Position numbers and translations under genes: made by a program
NCBI RefSeq assembly: GCF_964355755.1
Contig: NC_092672.1
Location: forward strand, 16,552,501 to 16,616,500
Reading direction: 5' to 3'
From: Antedon mediterranea
Taxonomy: Eukaryota > Echinodermata > Crinoidea > Comatulida > Antedonidae
DNA length: 64,000 nucleotides
The notes under the pieces: model-generated
The model's database searches: none
What the model saw: only the letters and a program-made list of their open reading frames with translations
Told to the model about the DNA's origin: nothing
Shown: piece by piece, positions 21,809 through 35,900 of the stretch
Numbering within the stretch: position 1 is the stretch's first letter
Layout: each line of letters begins with the position of its first letter

Positions 21809-22830
21809 TAGATCAACCAGAGAGAGATATAGATAGATCAGCGAGAGAGAGAGAGATAGATCAGCGAGAGAGAGATAGATAGATAGATCAGCGAGAGAGA
21901 GATAGGTAGATCAGCGAGAGAGAGAGAGATAGATAGATCAGCGAGAGAGAGAGAGATAGATCAGCGAGAGAGAGATAGATCAGCGAGAGAGAGAGATAGA
22001 TCAGCGAGAGAGAGAGATAGATCAGCGAGAGAGAGATAGATCAGTGACAGAGAGATAGATCAGCGAGAGAGAGATAGATCAGCGAGAGAGAGAGATAGAT
22101 CAGCGAGAGAGATAGAGATAGATCAGCGAGAGAGAGATAGATCAGTGACAGAGAGATAGATCAGCGAAAGAGAGATAGATCAGCGAGAGAGATAGATCAG
22201 CGGGAGAGAGAGATAGATCAACGAGAGAGAGATAGATCAGCGAGAGAGAGAGATATAGATCAGGGAGAGAGAGATAGATCAGCGAGAGAGAGATAGATCA
22301 GCGAGAGATTGAGAGAGATAGATCAACTAGAGAGAGATAGATCAGCGAGAGAGAGAGATAGATCAGGGAGAGAGAGATAGATCAGCGAGAAAGAGATAGA
22401 TCAGCGAGAGAGAGATAGATCAGCGAGAGAGAGATATATCAGCGAGAGAGAGATAGATCAGTGAGAGAGAGAGAGATCAGCAAGAGAGATATAGATCAGC
22501 GAGAGAGATAGATGAGCGAGAGAGAGATAGATCAGCGAGAGAGAGATAGATCAGTGAGAGAGAGATAGATCAGCGAGAGAGAGATAGATCAGCGAGAGAG
22601 AGATAGATCAGCGAGAGAGAGATAGGTCAGCTAGAGAGAGATAGATCAGCGAGAGAGAGATAGATCGGCGAGAGAGAGATAGATCAGCGAGAGAGAGATA
22701 TATCAGCGAGAGAGAGAGATAGATCAGCGTGAGAGAGAGATAGATCAGCGAGAGAGAGAGAGAGAGATAGATCAGCGAGAGAGATAGATCAACGAGAGAA
22801 ATATAGATCAGTGAGAGAGAGATAGATAGA
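17845..22830 (+). repeat. ~2.5-kb higher-order repeat, two tandem copies
   Basis: Markers recur at 2506-2509 bp: GATAGGTAG (17869, 20375), GAGAGAAATATAG/GCGTGAG (18456, 20965), and GAGAGATTGAGAG (19801, 22308). Near the end the offset falls to about 2471, meaning the second copy lost two units. It overlaps the end of the 3.34-kb repeat, so duplications of different register were laid over each other. Confidence 0.78.
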
Positions 22831-22849
22831 TCAGCGAGAGAGAGAGAGA

Positions 22850-25150
22850 TAGATCAGCGAGAGGAGAGAGAGAGATAGATCAGCGAGAGAGAGATAGATA
22901 AGCGAGAGAGAGATAGATCAGCAAGAGAGAGAGATAGATCAGCGAGAGAGAAAGAGATAGATCAGCGAGAGGAGAGAGAGAGATAGATCAGCGAGAGAGA
23001 GATAGATCAGCAAGAGAGAGAGATAGATCAGCGAGAGAGAGATAGATCAGCGAGAGAGAGATAGATCACCGAGAGAAAGATAGATCAGCAAGAGAGAGAG
23101 AGATAGATCAGCGAGAGAGAGATAGATCAGCGAGAGAGATAGATCAGCGAGAAAGAGAGAGATAGATCAGCGAGAGAGAGATAGATAGATAGATCACCGA
23201 GAGAGAGATAGGTAGATCAGCGAGAGAGAGAGATAGATAGATCAGCGAGAGAGAGAGAGAGAGAGATAGATCAGCGAGAGAGAGATAGATCAGCGAGAGA
23301 GATAGATCAGCGAGAGAGATAGATCAGCGAGAGAGATAGATCAGCTAGAGAGATAGATAGATTAGCGAGAGAGAGATAGATCAGCGAGAGAGAGATAGAT
23401 CAGCGTGAGAGAGATAGATCAGCGACAGAGAGATAGATCAGCAAGAGAGAGACAGATCAGTGACAGAGAGATAGATCAGCGAAAGAGAGATAGATCAGCA
23501 AGAGAGAGATAGATAAGCGAGAGAGAGATAGATCAACGAGAGAGAGATAGATCAGCGAGAGAGAGAGATAGATCAGGGAGATAGAGATAGATCAGCGAGA
23601 GAGAGATAGATCAGCGAGAGAGAGAGAGAGAGAAAGGTCAACGAGAGAGAGATAGATCAGCGAGAGAGAGATAGATCAGGGAGAGAGAGATAGATCAGCG
23701 AGAGAGAGAGAGATAGATCAGCGAGAGAGATAGATCAGCGAGAGAGAGATAGATCAGCGAGAGAGATAGATCAGCGAGAGAGAGAGATAGATCAGCGAGT
23801 GAGAGAGATAGATCAGCGAGAGAGAGATAGATCAGCGAGAAAGAGAGAGATAGATCAGCGAGAGAGAGATAGATTAGCGAAAGAGAGACAGATCCGCGAG
23901 AGAGAGAGAGAGATAGATCAGCGAGAGAGAGAGAGAGATCAGCAAGAGAGAGATAGATCAGCGAGAGAGATAGATCAGCGAGAGAGAGAGAGATAGATCA
24001 GCGAGAGAGAGATAGATCAGCGAGAGAGATAGATCAGCGAGAGAGAGATAGATAAGCGAGAGAGAGATAGATCAGCAAGAGAGAGAGATAGATCAGCGAG
24101 AGAGAAAGAGATAGATCAGCGAGAGGAGAGAGAGAGATAGATCAGCGAGAGAGAGATAGATCAGCAAGAGAGAGAGATAGATCAGCGAGAGAGAGATAGA
24201 TCAGCGAGAGAGAGATAGATCACCGAGAGAAAGATAGATCAGCAAGAGAGAGAGAGATAGATCAGCGAGAGAGAGATAGATCAGCGAGAGAGATAGATCA
24301 GCGAGAAAGAGAGAGATAGATCAGCGAGAGAGAGATAGATAGATAGATCACCGAGAGAGAGATAGGTAGATCAGCGAGAGAGAGAGATAGATAGATCAGC
24401 GAGAGAGAGAGAGAGAGAGATAGATCAGCGAGAGAGAGATAGATCAGCGAGAGAGATAGATCAGCGAGAGAGATAGATCAGCGAGAGAGATAGATCAGCG
24501 AGAGAGATAGATAGATTAGCGAGAGAGAGATAGATCAGCGAGAGAGAGATAGATCAGCGTGAGAGAGATAGATCAGCGACAGAGAGATAGATCAGCAAGA
24601 GAGAGACAGATCAGTGACAGAGAGATAGATCAGCGAAAGAGAGATAGATCAGCAAGAGAGAGATAGATAAGCGAGAGAGAGATAGATCAACGAGAGAGAG
24701 ATAGATCAGCGAGAGAGAGAGATAGATCAGGGAGATAGAGATAGATCAGCGAGAGAGAGATAGATCAGCGAGAGAGAGAGAGAGAGAAAGGTCAACGAGA
24801 GAGAGATAGATCAGCGAGAGAGAGATAGATCAGGGAGAGAGAGATAGATCAGCGAGAGAGAGAGAGATAGATCAGCGAGAGAGATAGATCAGCGAGAGAG
24901 AGATAGATCAGCGAGAGAGATAGATCAGCGAGAGAGAGAGATAGATCAGCGAGTGAGAGAGATAGATCAGCGAGAGAGAGATAGATCAGCGAGAAAGAGA
25001 GAGATAGATCAGCGAGAGAGAGATAGATTAGCGAAAGAGAGACAGATCCGCGAGAGAGAGAGAGAGATAGATCAGCGAGAGAGAGAGAGAGATCAGCAAG
25101 AGAGAGATAGATCAGCGAGAGAGATAGATCAGCGAGAGAGAGATAGATCA
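22850..25150 (+). repeat. 1,154-bp higher-order repeat, two near-identical copies
   Basis: GCGAGAGGAGAG is at 22967 and 24121, and GCGAGTGAGAGAGATAG is near 23796 and 24950. Both offsets are exactly 1154. The copies differ at few positions by eye. A related, more diverged block lies at about 26.3-27.3 kb, and the module recurs inside the 4-5-kb units that follow. Confidence 0.82.
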
Positions 25151-28100
25151 GCGAAAGAGAGAGATAGATCAGTGAGAGAGAGATAGATCAGCGAGAGAGA
25201 GATAGATCAGCGAGAGAGAGATAGATCAGCGAGAGAGAGATAGATCAGCGAGAGAGAAAGATAGATACGCGAGAGAAAGAGAGATAGATCCGCGAGAGAG
25301 AGATATATCAGCGAGAGAGAGATATATCAGCGTGAGAGAGAGATAGATCAGCGAGAGAGAGATAGATCAGCGAGAGAGATAGATCAGCGAGAGAAATATA
25401 GATCAGCGAGAGAGAGATAGATAGATCAGCGAGAGAGATAGTTCAGCGAGAGAGAGAGATAGATAGATCAGCGAGAGAGAGATAGATCAGCGAGAGAGAG
25501 AGAGATAGATCAGCGAGAGAGAGATAGATAGGACCAGCGAGAGAGAGATAGATCAGCGAGAGAGAGATAGATCAGCGAGAGAGAGAGATAGATCCGCGAG
25601 AGAGAGGTAGATCAGCGAGAGAGACAGAGAAAGATAGATCAGCGAGAGAGAGATAAAGAGATCAGCGAGAGAGAGAGGGAGATAGATCTGCGAGAGGGAG
25701 AGAGAGAGAGATAGATAGATCAGCGAGAGAGAGATAGATAGAGAGATATATCAGCGAGAGAGAGATATATCAGCGTGAGAGAGAAATAGATCAGCGAGAG
25801 AGAGAGATAGATCAGCGAGAGAGATAGATCAGCGAGAGAGAGATAGATAGATCAGAGAGAGAGATAGATCAGCGAGAGAGAGATAGATAGATCAGCGAGA
25901 GAGAGATAGATCAGCGAGAGAGAGAGAGAGAGATAGATCAGCGAGACAGAGAGATAGATCAGCGAGAGAGAGATAGATCAGCGAGAGAGAGATAGATCAG
26001 CGAGAGAGAGATAGATCAGCGATAGAGAGATAGATCAGCGAGAGAGAGATAGATCACCGAGAGAGAGATAGATCAGCGAGAGAGAGATAGATCAGCGAGA
26101 GAGAGATAGATCAGCGAGAGAGAGATAGATCAGCGAGAAAGAGATAGATCAGCGAGAGAGAGATAGATCAGCGAGAGAGAGATAGATCAGCCGAGAGAGA
26201 TAGATAGATCAGCGAGAGAGAGAGAGAGATAGATCAGCGAGAGAGAGATAGATCAGCGAGAGAGAGATAGATCAGCAAGAGAGAGATAGATCAGCGAGAG
26301 AGAGATAGATCAGCGAGAGAGAGAGATAGATCAGCGAGAGAGAGATTGATCAGCGAGACAGAGATAGATCAGCAAGAGAGAGAGAGATAGATCAGCGAGA
26401 GAGAGATAGATCAGCGAGAGAGATAGATCAGCGAGAAAGAGAGAGATAGATCAGCGAGAGAGAGATAGATAGATAGATCAGCGAGAGAGAGAGATAGGTA
26501 GATCAGCGAGAGAGAGAGATAGATAGATCAGCGAGAGAGAGAGAGAGATAGATCAGCGAGAGAGAGATAGATCAGCGAGAGAGATAGATCAGCGAGAGAG
26601 ATAGATCAGCGAGAGAGATAGATCAGCGAGAGAGATAGATAGATTAGCGAGAGAGAGATAGATCAGCGAGAGAGAGATAGATCAGCGTGAGAGAGATAGA
26701 TCAGCGACAGAGAGATAGATCAGCAAGAGAGAGATAGATCAGTGACAGAGAGATAGATCAGCGAAAGAGAGATAGATCAGCGAGAGAGAGATAGATAAGC
26801 GAGAGAGAGATAGATCAACGAGAGAGAGATAGATCAGCGAGAGAGAGAGATAGATCAGGGAGATAGAGATAGATCAGCGAGAGAGAGATAGATCAGCGAG
26901 AGAGAGAGAGAGAAAGATCAACGAGAGAGAGATAGATCAGCGAGAGAGAGAGATAGATCAGGGAGAGAGAGATAGATCAGCGAGAAAGAGAGATAGATCA
27001 GCGAGAGAGATAGATCAGCGAGAGAGAGATAGATCAGCGAGAGAGATAGATCAGCGAGAGAGAGAGATAGATCAGCGAGTGAGAGAGATAGATCAGAGAG
27101 AGAGAGAGATAGATCAGCGAGAGAGAGAGAGATAGATCAGCGAAAGAGAGACAGATCCGCGAGAGAGAGAGAGATAGATCAGCGAGAGAGAGAGAGAGAT
27201 CAGCAAGAGAGAGATAGATCAGCGAGAGAGATAGATCAGCGAGAGAGAGATAGATCAGCGAAAGAGAGAGATAGATCAGTGAGAGAGAGATAGATCAGCG
27301 AGAGAGAGATAGATCAGCGAGAGAGAGATAGATCAGCGAGAGAGAGATAGATCAGCGAGAGAGAAAGATAGATACGCGAGAGAAAGAGAGATAGATCCGC
27401 GAGAGAGAGATATATCAGCGAGAGAGAGATATATCAGCGTGAGAGAAAGATAGATCAGCGAGAGAGAGATAGATCAGCGAGAGAGATAGATCAGCGAGAG
27501 AAATATAGATCAGCGAGAGAGAGATAGATAGATCAGCGAGAGAGATAGATCAGCGAGAGAGAGAGATAGATAGATCAGCGAGAGAGAGATAGATCAGCGA
27601 GAGAGAGAGAGAAAGATCAGCGAGAGAGAGATAGATAGACCAGCGAGAGAGAGATAGATCAGCGAGAGAGAGATAGATCAGCGAGAGAGAGAGATAGATC
27701 CGCGAGAGAGAGGTAGATCAGCGAGAGAGAGAGAGAGAGATAGATCAGCGAGAGAGAGATAAAGAGATCAGCGAGAGAGAGAGGGAGATAGATCAGCGAG
27801 AGGGAGAGAGAGAGATAGATAGATCAGCGAGAGAGAGATAGATAGAGAGATATATCAGCGAGAGAGAGATATATCAGCGTGAGAGAGAAATAGATCAGCG
27901 AGAGAGAGAGAGATAGATCAGCGAGAGAGATAGATCAGCGAGAGAGAGATAGATAGATCAGAGAGAGAGATAGATCAGCGAGAGAGAGATAGATAGATCA
28001 GCGAGAGAGAGATAGATCAGCGAGAGAGAGAGAGAGAGATAGATCAGCGAGACAGAGAGATAGATCAGCGAGAGAGAGATAGATCAGCGAGAGAGAGATA

Positions 28101-28399
28101 GATCAGCGATAGAGAGAGATAGATCAGCAAGAGAGAGATAGATCAGCGAGAGAGATAGATCAGCGAGAGAGAGATAGATCAGCGAGAGAAATATAGATCA
28201 GCGTGAGAGAGAGATATATCAGCGAGAGAGATAGATCAGCGAGAGAGAGATAGATCAGCGAGAGAAATATAGATCAGCGAGAGAGAGATAGATCAGCGAG
28301 AGAGAGATAGATCAGCGAGAGAGAGATAAATCAGTTAGAGAGAGATAGATCAGCGAGAGAGAGATAGATCAGCGAGAGAGAGATAGATCTGCGAGAGAG

Positions 28400-29515
28400 A
28401 GAGATAGATCAGCGAGATAGATAGATCAGCGAGAGAGAGATAGATCAGCGTGAGAGAGATAGATCAGCGTGAGAGAGAGAGATAGATCAGCAAGAGAGAG
28501 AGATTGATCAGCGAGAGAGAGATAGATCAGCGAGAGAGAGATAGATCAGCGAGAGAGAGATAGATCAGCGAGATAGAGATAGATCAGCGAGAGGAGAGAT
28601 AGATCAGCAAGAGAGAGATAGATCAGCGAGAGAGATAGAGATAGATAGATCAGCGACAGAGAGATAGATAGATCAGCGACAGAGAGATAGATAGATCAGC
28701 GAGAGAGAGATAGATAGATCAGCGAAAGAGAGATAGATAGATCAGCGAGAGAGATAGATAGATCAGCGAGAGAGAGAGATAGATAGATCAGCGAGAGAGA
28801 GATAGATAGATCAGTGAGAGAGAGAGATAGATAGATCAGCGAGAGAGAGATAGATAGATCAGAGAGAGAGATAGATAGATCAGCGAGAGAGAGATAGATA
28901 GATCAGCGAGAGAGAGATAGATAGATCAGCGAGAAGGAGAGAGATAGATCAGCGAGAGAGAGAGATAGATCAGCGAGATAGATAGATCAGCGAGAGAGAG
29001 ATAGATCAGCGTGAGAGAGATAGATCAGCGTGAGAGAGAGAGATAGATCAGCAAGAGAGAGAGATTGATCAGCGAGAGAGAGATAGATCAGCGAGAGAGA
29101 GATAGATCAGCGAGAGAGAAATAGATCAGCGAGATAGAGATAGATCAGCGAGAGGAGAGATAGATCAGCAAGAGAGAGATAGATCAGCGAGAGAGATAGA
29201 GATAGATAGATCAGCGACAGAGAGATAGATAGATCAGCGACAGAGAGATAGATAGATCAGCGAGAGAGAGATAGATAGATCAGCGAAAGAGAGATAGATA
29301 GATCAGCGAGAGAGATAGATAGATCAGCGAGAGAGAGAGATAGATAGATCAGCGAGAGAGAGATAGATAGATCAGTGAGAGAGAGAGATAGATAGATCAG
29401 CGAGAGAGAGATAGATAGATCAGAGAGAGAGATAGATAGATCAGCGAGAGAGAGATAGATAGATCAGCGAGAGAGAGATAGATAGATCAGCGAGAAGGAG
29501 AGAGATAGATCAGCG
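28400..29515 (+). repeat. 561-bp tandem duplication
   Basis: AGCGAGATAGATAG is at 28411 and 28972, and GAGAAGGAGAG is at 28931 and 29492. Both offsets are 561. The block is copied from the family that also occurs at about 14.8-15.3, 18.7-19.2 and 51.3-51.8 kb. Confidence 0.8.
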
Positions 29516-29559
29516 AGAGAGAGAGAGAGATAGATCAGCGAGAGAGAGATAGATAGATC

Positions 29560-29590
<31 letters not shown>

Positions 29591-32500
29591 TAGATCAGCC
29601 AGAGAGAGATATAGATAGATCAGCGAGAGAGAGAGAGAGATAGATCAGCGAGAGAGAGATAGATAGATAGATCAGCGAGAGAGAGATAGGTAGATCAGCG
29701 AGAGAGAGAGAGATAGATAGATCAGCGAGAGAGAGAGAGATAGATCAGCGAGAGAGAGATAGATCAGCGAGAGAGAGAGATAGATCAGCGAGAGAGAGAG
29801 ATAGATCAGCGAGAGAGAGATAGATCAGTGACAGAGAGATAGATCAGCGAGAGAGAGATAGATCAGCGAGAGAGAGAGATAGATCAGCGAGAGAGAGAGA
29901 GATAGATCAGCGAGAGAGAGATAGATCAGTGACAGAGAGATAGATCAGCGAAAGAGAGATAGATCAGCGAGAGAGATAGATCAGCGGGAGAGAGAGATAG
30001 ATCAACGAGAGAGAGATAGATCAGCGAGAGAGAGAGAGATAGATCAGGGAGAGAGAGATAGATCAGCGAGAGAGAGATAGATCAGCGAGAGATTGAGAGA
30101 GATAGATCAACTAGAGAGAGATAGATCAGCGAGAGAGAGAGATAGATCAGGGAGAGAGAGATAGATCAGCGAGAAAGAGATAGATCAGCGAGAGAGAGAT
30201 AGATCAGCGAAAGAGAGATAGATCAGCGAGAGAGATAGATCAGCGAGAGAGAGATATATCAGCGAGAGAGAGATAGATCAGTGAGAGAGAGAGAGATCAG
30301 CAAGAGAGATATAGATCAGCGAGAGAGATAGATCAGCGAGAGAGAGATAGATCAGCGAGAGAGAGATAGATCAGTGAGAGAGAGATAGATCAGCGAGAGA
30401 GAGATAGATCAGCGAGAGAGAGATAAATCAGCGAGAGAGAGATAGGTCAGCTAGAGAGAGATAGATCAGCGAGAGAGAGATAGATCGGCGAGAGAGAGAT
30501 AGATCAGCGAGAGAGAGATATATCAGCGAGAGAGAGAGATAGATCAGCGTGAGAGAGAGATAGATCAGCGAGAGAGAGAGAGAGAGATAGATCAGCGAGA
30601 GAGATAGATCAACGAGAGAAATATAGATCAGTGAGAGAGAGATAGATAGATCAGCGAGAGAGAGAGAGATAGATCAGCGAGAGGAGAGAGAGAGATAGAT
30701 CAGCGAGAGAGAGATAGATAAGCGAGAGAGAGATAGATCAGCAAGAGAGAGAGATAGATCAGCGAGAGAGAAAGAGATAGATCAGCGAGAGGAGAGAGAG
30801 AGATAGATCAGCGAGAGAGAGATAGATCAGCAAGAGAGAGAGATAGATCAGCGAGAGAGAGATAGATCAGCGAGAGAGAGATAGATCACCGAGAGAAAGA
30901 TAGATCAGCAAGAGAGAGAGAGATAGATCAGCGAGAGAGATAGATCAGCGAGAAAGAGAGAGATAGATCAGCGAGAGAGAGATAGATAGATAGATCAGCG
31001 AGAGAGAGATAGGTAGATCAGCGAGAGAGAGAGATAGATAGATCAGCGAGAGAGAGAGAGAGAGATAGATCAGCGAGAGAGAGATAGATCAGCGAGAGAG
31101 ATAGATCAGCGAGAGAGATAGATCAGCGAGAGAGATAGATCAGCGAGAGAGATAGATAGATTAGCGAGAGAGAGATAGATCAGCGAGAGAGAGATAGATC
31201 AGCGTGAGAGAGATAGATCAGCGACAGAGAGATAGATCAGCAAGAGAGAGATAGATCAGTGACAGAGAGATAGATCAGCGAAAGAGAGATAGATCAGCGA
31301 GAGAGAGATAGATAAGCGAGAGAGAGATAGATCAACGAGAGAGAGATAGATCAGCGAGAGAGAGAGATAGATCAGGGAGATAGAGATAGATCAGCGAGAG
31401 AGAGATAGATCAGCGAGAGAGAGAGAGAGAAAGATCAACGAGAGAGAGATAGATCAGCGAGAGAGAGAGATAGATCAGGGAGAGAGAGATAGATCAGCGA
31501 GAGAGAGAGATAGATCAGCGAGAGAGATAGATCAGCGAGAGAGAGATAGATCAGCGAGAGAGATAGATCAGCGAGAGAGAGAGAGATAGATCAGCGAGTG
31601 AGAGAGATAGATCAGCGAGAGAGAGATAGATCAGCGAGAGAGAAAGATAGATCAGCGAGAAAGAGATAGATCAGCGAAAGAGAGACAGATCCGTGAGAGA
31701 GAGAGAGAGAGATAGATCAGCGAGAGAGAGAGAGATCAGCAAGAGAGAGATAGATCAGCGAGAGAGATAGATCAGCGAGAGAGAGATAGATCAGCGAAAG
31801 AGAGAGATAGATCAGTGAGAGAGAGATAGATCAGCGAGAGAGAGATAGATCAGCGAGAGAGAGATAGATCAGCGAGAGAGAAAGATAGATACGCGAGAGA
31901 AAGAGAGATAGATCCGCGAGAGAGAGATATATCAGCGAGAGAGAGATATATCAGCGTGAGAGAGAGATAGATCAGCGAGAGAGAGATAGATCAGCGAGAG
32001 AGATAGATCAGCGAGAGAAATATAGATCAGCGAGAGAGAGATAGATAGATCAGCGAGAGAGATAGATCAGCGAGAGAGAGAGATAGATAGATCAGCGAGA
32101 GAGAGATAGATCAGCGAGAGAGAGAGAGATAGATCAGCGAGAGAGAGATAGATAGACCAGCGAGAGAGAGATAGATCAGCGAGAGAGAGATAGATCAGCG
32201 AGAGAGAGAGATAGATCCGCGAGAGAGAGGTAGATCAGCGAGAGAGAGAGAGAGAGATAGATCAGCGAGAGAGAGATAAAGAGATCAGCGAGAGAGAGAG
32301 GGAGATAGATCAGCGAGAGGGAGAGAGAGAGAGATAGATAGATCAGCGAGAGAGAGATAGATAGAGAGATATATCAGCGAGAGAGAGATATATCAGCGTG
32401 AGAGAGAAATAGATCAGCGAGAGAGAGAGTTAGATCAGCGAGAGAGATAGATCAGCGAGAGAGAGATAGATAGATCAGAGAGAGAGATAGATCAGCGAGA

Positions 32501-32989
32501 GAGAGATAGATAGATCAGCGAGAGAGAGATAGATCAACGAGAGAGAGAGAGAGATAGATCAGCGAGACAGAGAGATAGATCAGCGAGAGAGAGATAGATC
32601 AGCGAGAGAGAGATAGATCAGCGATAGAGAGATAGATCAGCGAGAGAGAGATAGATCACCGAGAGAGAGATAGATCAGCGAGAGAGAGATAGATCAGCGA
32701 GAGAGATAGATCAGCGAGAGAGAGATAGATCAGCGAGAAAGAGATAGATCAGCGAGAGAGAGATAGATCAGCGAGAGAGAGATAGATCAGCCAGAGAGAG
32801 ATAGATAGATCAGCGAGAGAGAGAGAGAGAGAGATAGATCAGCGAGAGAGAGATAGATCAGCGAGAGAGAGATAGATCAGCAAGAGAGAGATAGATCAGC
32901 GAGAGAGAGATAGATCAGCGAGAGAGAGAGATAGATCAGCGAGAGAGAGATTGATCAGCGAGACAGAGATAGATCAGCGAGAGAGATAG

Positions 32990-35900
32990 ATATGCGAGAG
33001 AAATATAGATCAGCGAGAGAGAGATAGATAGATCAGCGAGAGAGATAGATCAGCGAGAGAGAGAGATAGATAGATCAGCGAGAGAGAGATAGATCAGCGA
33101 GAGAGAGAGAGATAGATCAGCGAGAGAGAGATAGATAGACCAGCGAGAGAGAGATAGATCAGCGAGAGAGAGATAGATCAGCGAGAGAGAGAGATAGATC
33201 CGCGAGAGAGAGGTAGATCAGCGAGAGAGAGAGAGAGAGATAGATCAGCGAGAGAGAGATAAAGAGATCAGCGAGAGAGAGAGGGAGATAGATCAGCGAG
33301 AGGTTGAGAGAGAGAAATAGATAGATCAGCGAGAGAGAGATAGATAGAGAGATATATCAGCGAGAGAGAGATATATCAGCGTGAGAGAGAAATAGATCAG
33401 CGAGAGAGAGAGATAGATCAGCGAGAGAGATAGATCAGCGAGAGAGAGATAGATAGATCAGAGAGAGAGATAGATCAGCGAGAGAGAGATAGATAGATCA
33501 GCGAGAGAGAGATAGATCAACGAGAGAGAGAGAGAGAGATAGATCAGCGAGACAGAGAGATAGATCAGCGAGAGAGAGATAGATCAGCGAGAGAGAGATA
33601 GATCAGCGATAGAGAGATAGATCAGCGAGAGAGAGATAGATCACCGAGAGAGAGATAGATCAGCGAAAGAGAGATAGATCAGCGAGAGAGATAGATCAGC
33701 GAGAGAGAGATAGATCAGCGAGAAAGAGATAGATCAGCGAGAGAGAGATAGATCAGCGAGAGAGAGATAGATCAGCCAGAGAGAGATAGATAGATCAGCG
33801 AGAGAGAGAGAGAGAGAGATAGATCAGTGAGAGAGAGATAGATCAGCGAGAGAGAGATAGATCAGCAAGAGAGAGATAGATCAGCGAGAGAGAGATAGAT
33901 CAGCGAGAGAGAGAGATAGATCAGCGAGAGAGAGATTGATCAGCGAGACAGAGATAGATCAGCGAGAGAGAGATTGATCAGCGAGAGAGAGATAGATCAG
34001 CGAGAGAGAGATAGATCAGCGAGAGAGAGACAGATCAGCGGGGGAGAGATAGATCAGCGATAGAGAGATAGATCAGCGAGAGAGAGATAGATCAGCGAGA
34101 GGAGAGATAGATCAGCGAGAGTGAGTTAGATCAGCGAGAGAGATAGAGATAGATAGATCAGCGAGAGAGAGATAGAGAGATCAGCGAGAGAGAGATAGAT
34201 AGATCAGCGAGAGAGAGATAGATAGATCAGCGAGAGAGATAGATAGATCAGCGAGAGAGAGAGAGATAGATAGATCAGCGAGAGATAGATAGATCAGCGT
34301 GAGAGAGATAGATCAGCAACAGAGAGATAGATCAGCGAGAGAGATAGATCAGTGAAAGAGAGATAGATCAGCGAAAGAGAGATAGATCAGCGAGAGAGAG
34401 ATAGATCAGCGAGAGAGATAGATCAGGGAGAAAGAGATAGATCAGCGAGAGAGAGATAGATCAGCGAGAGAGATATATCAGCGAGAGAGAGATAGATCAG
34501 CGAAAGAGAGATATATCAGCGGGAAAGAGATAGATCAGCGAGAGAGAGAGATAGATCAGCGAGAGAGATAGATCAGCGGCAAAGAGATAAATCAGCGAGA
34601 TAGAGATATATCAGGAAGAGAGAGATAGATCAGCGAGAGAGATAGATCAGCGAGAGAGATAGATCAGCGAGAGAGAGATAGATCAGCGAGAGAGAGATAG
34701 ATCAGCGAGAGAGAGATAGATCAGCGAGAGATTGAGATAGATAGATCAACGAGAGAGAAATAGATCAGCGAGAGAGAGAGATAGATCAGGGAGAGAGAGA
34801 TAGATCAGCGAGAAAGAGATAGATCAGCGAGAGAGAGAGATAGATCAGCGAGAGAGAGATAGATCAGCGAGAGAGATAGATCAGCGAGAGAGAGATATAT
34901 CAGCGAGAGAGAGATAGATCAGTGAGAGAGAGAGAGATCAGCAAGAGAGATATAGATCAGCGAGAGAGATAGATGAGCGAGAGAGAGATAGATCAGCGAG
35001 AGAGAGATAGATCAGTGAGAGAGAGATAGATCAGCGAGAGAGAGATAGATCAGCGAGAGAGAGATAGATCAGCGAGAGAGAGATAGGTCAGCTAGAGAGA
35101 GACAGATCAGCGAGAGAGAGATAGATCCGCGAGAGAGAGATAGATCAGCGAGAGAGAGATATATCAGCGAGAGAGAGATAGATCAGCGTGAGAGAGAGAT
35201 AGATCAGCGAGAGAGAGAGAGAGAGAGATAGATCAGCGAGAGAGATAGATCAACGAGAGAAATATAGATCAGTGAGAGAGAGATAGATAGATCAGCGAGA
35301 GAGAGAGAGATAGATCAGCGAGAGGAGAGAGAGAGATAGATCAGCGAGAGAGAGATAGATCAGCGAGAGAGAGATAGATCAGCAAGAGAGAGAGAGATAG
35401 ATCAGCGAGAGAGAGAGAGTTAGATCAGCGAGAGGAGAGAGAGAGATAGATCAGCGAGAGAGAGATAGATCAGCGAGAGAGAGATAGATCTGCGAGAGAG
35501 AGATAGATCAGCGAGAGAGAGATAGATCACCGAGAGAAAGATAGATCAGCAAGAGAGAGAGAGATAGATCAGCGAGAGAGAGATAGATCAGCGAGAGAGA
35601 TAGATCAGCGAGAAAGAGAGAGATAGATCAGCGAGAGAGAGAGAGAGAGATAGATCAGCGAGAGAGAGATAGATCAGCGAGAGAGATAGATCAGCGAGAG
35701 AGATAGATCAGCGAGAGAGATAGATCAGCGAGAGAGATAGATAGATTAGCGAGAGAGAGATAGATCAGCGAGAGAGAGATAGATCAGCGTGAGAGAGATA
35801 GATCAGCGACAGAGAGATAGATCAGCAAGAGAGAGATAGATCAGTGAAAGAGAGATAGATCAGCGAAAGAGAAATAGATCAGCGAGAGAGAGATAGATAA

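Noticed and set aside
23799-25186. Two open frames encoding REIDQRERDRSARERD-like peptides (23799-23996 and 24953-25186)
   Set aside because: They start at GTG, not ATG, lie wholly in the satellite and are the same 1,154-bp repeat read twice. Any stretch where unit lengths happen to avoid TAG/TGA gives such a frame.
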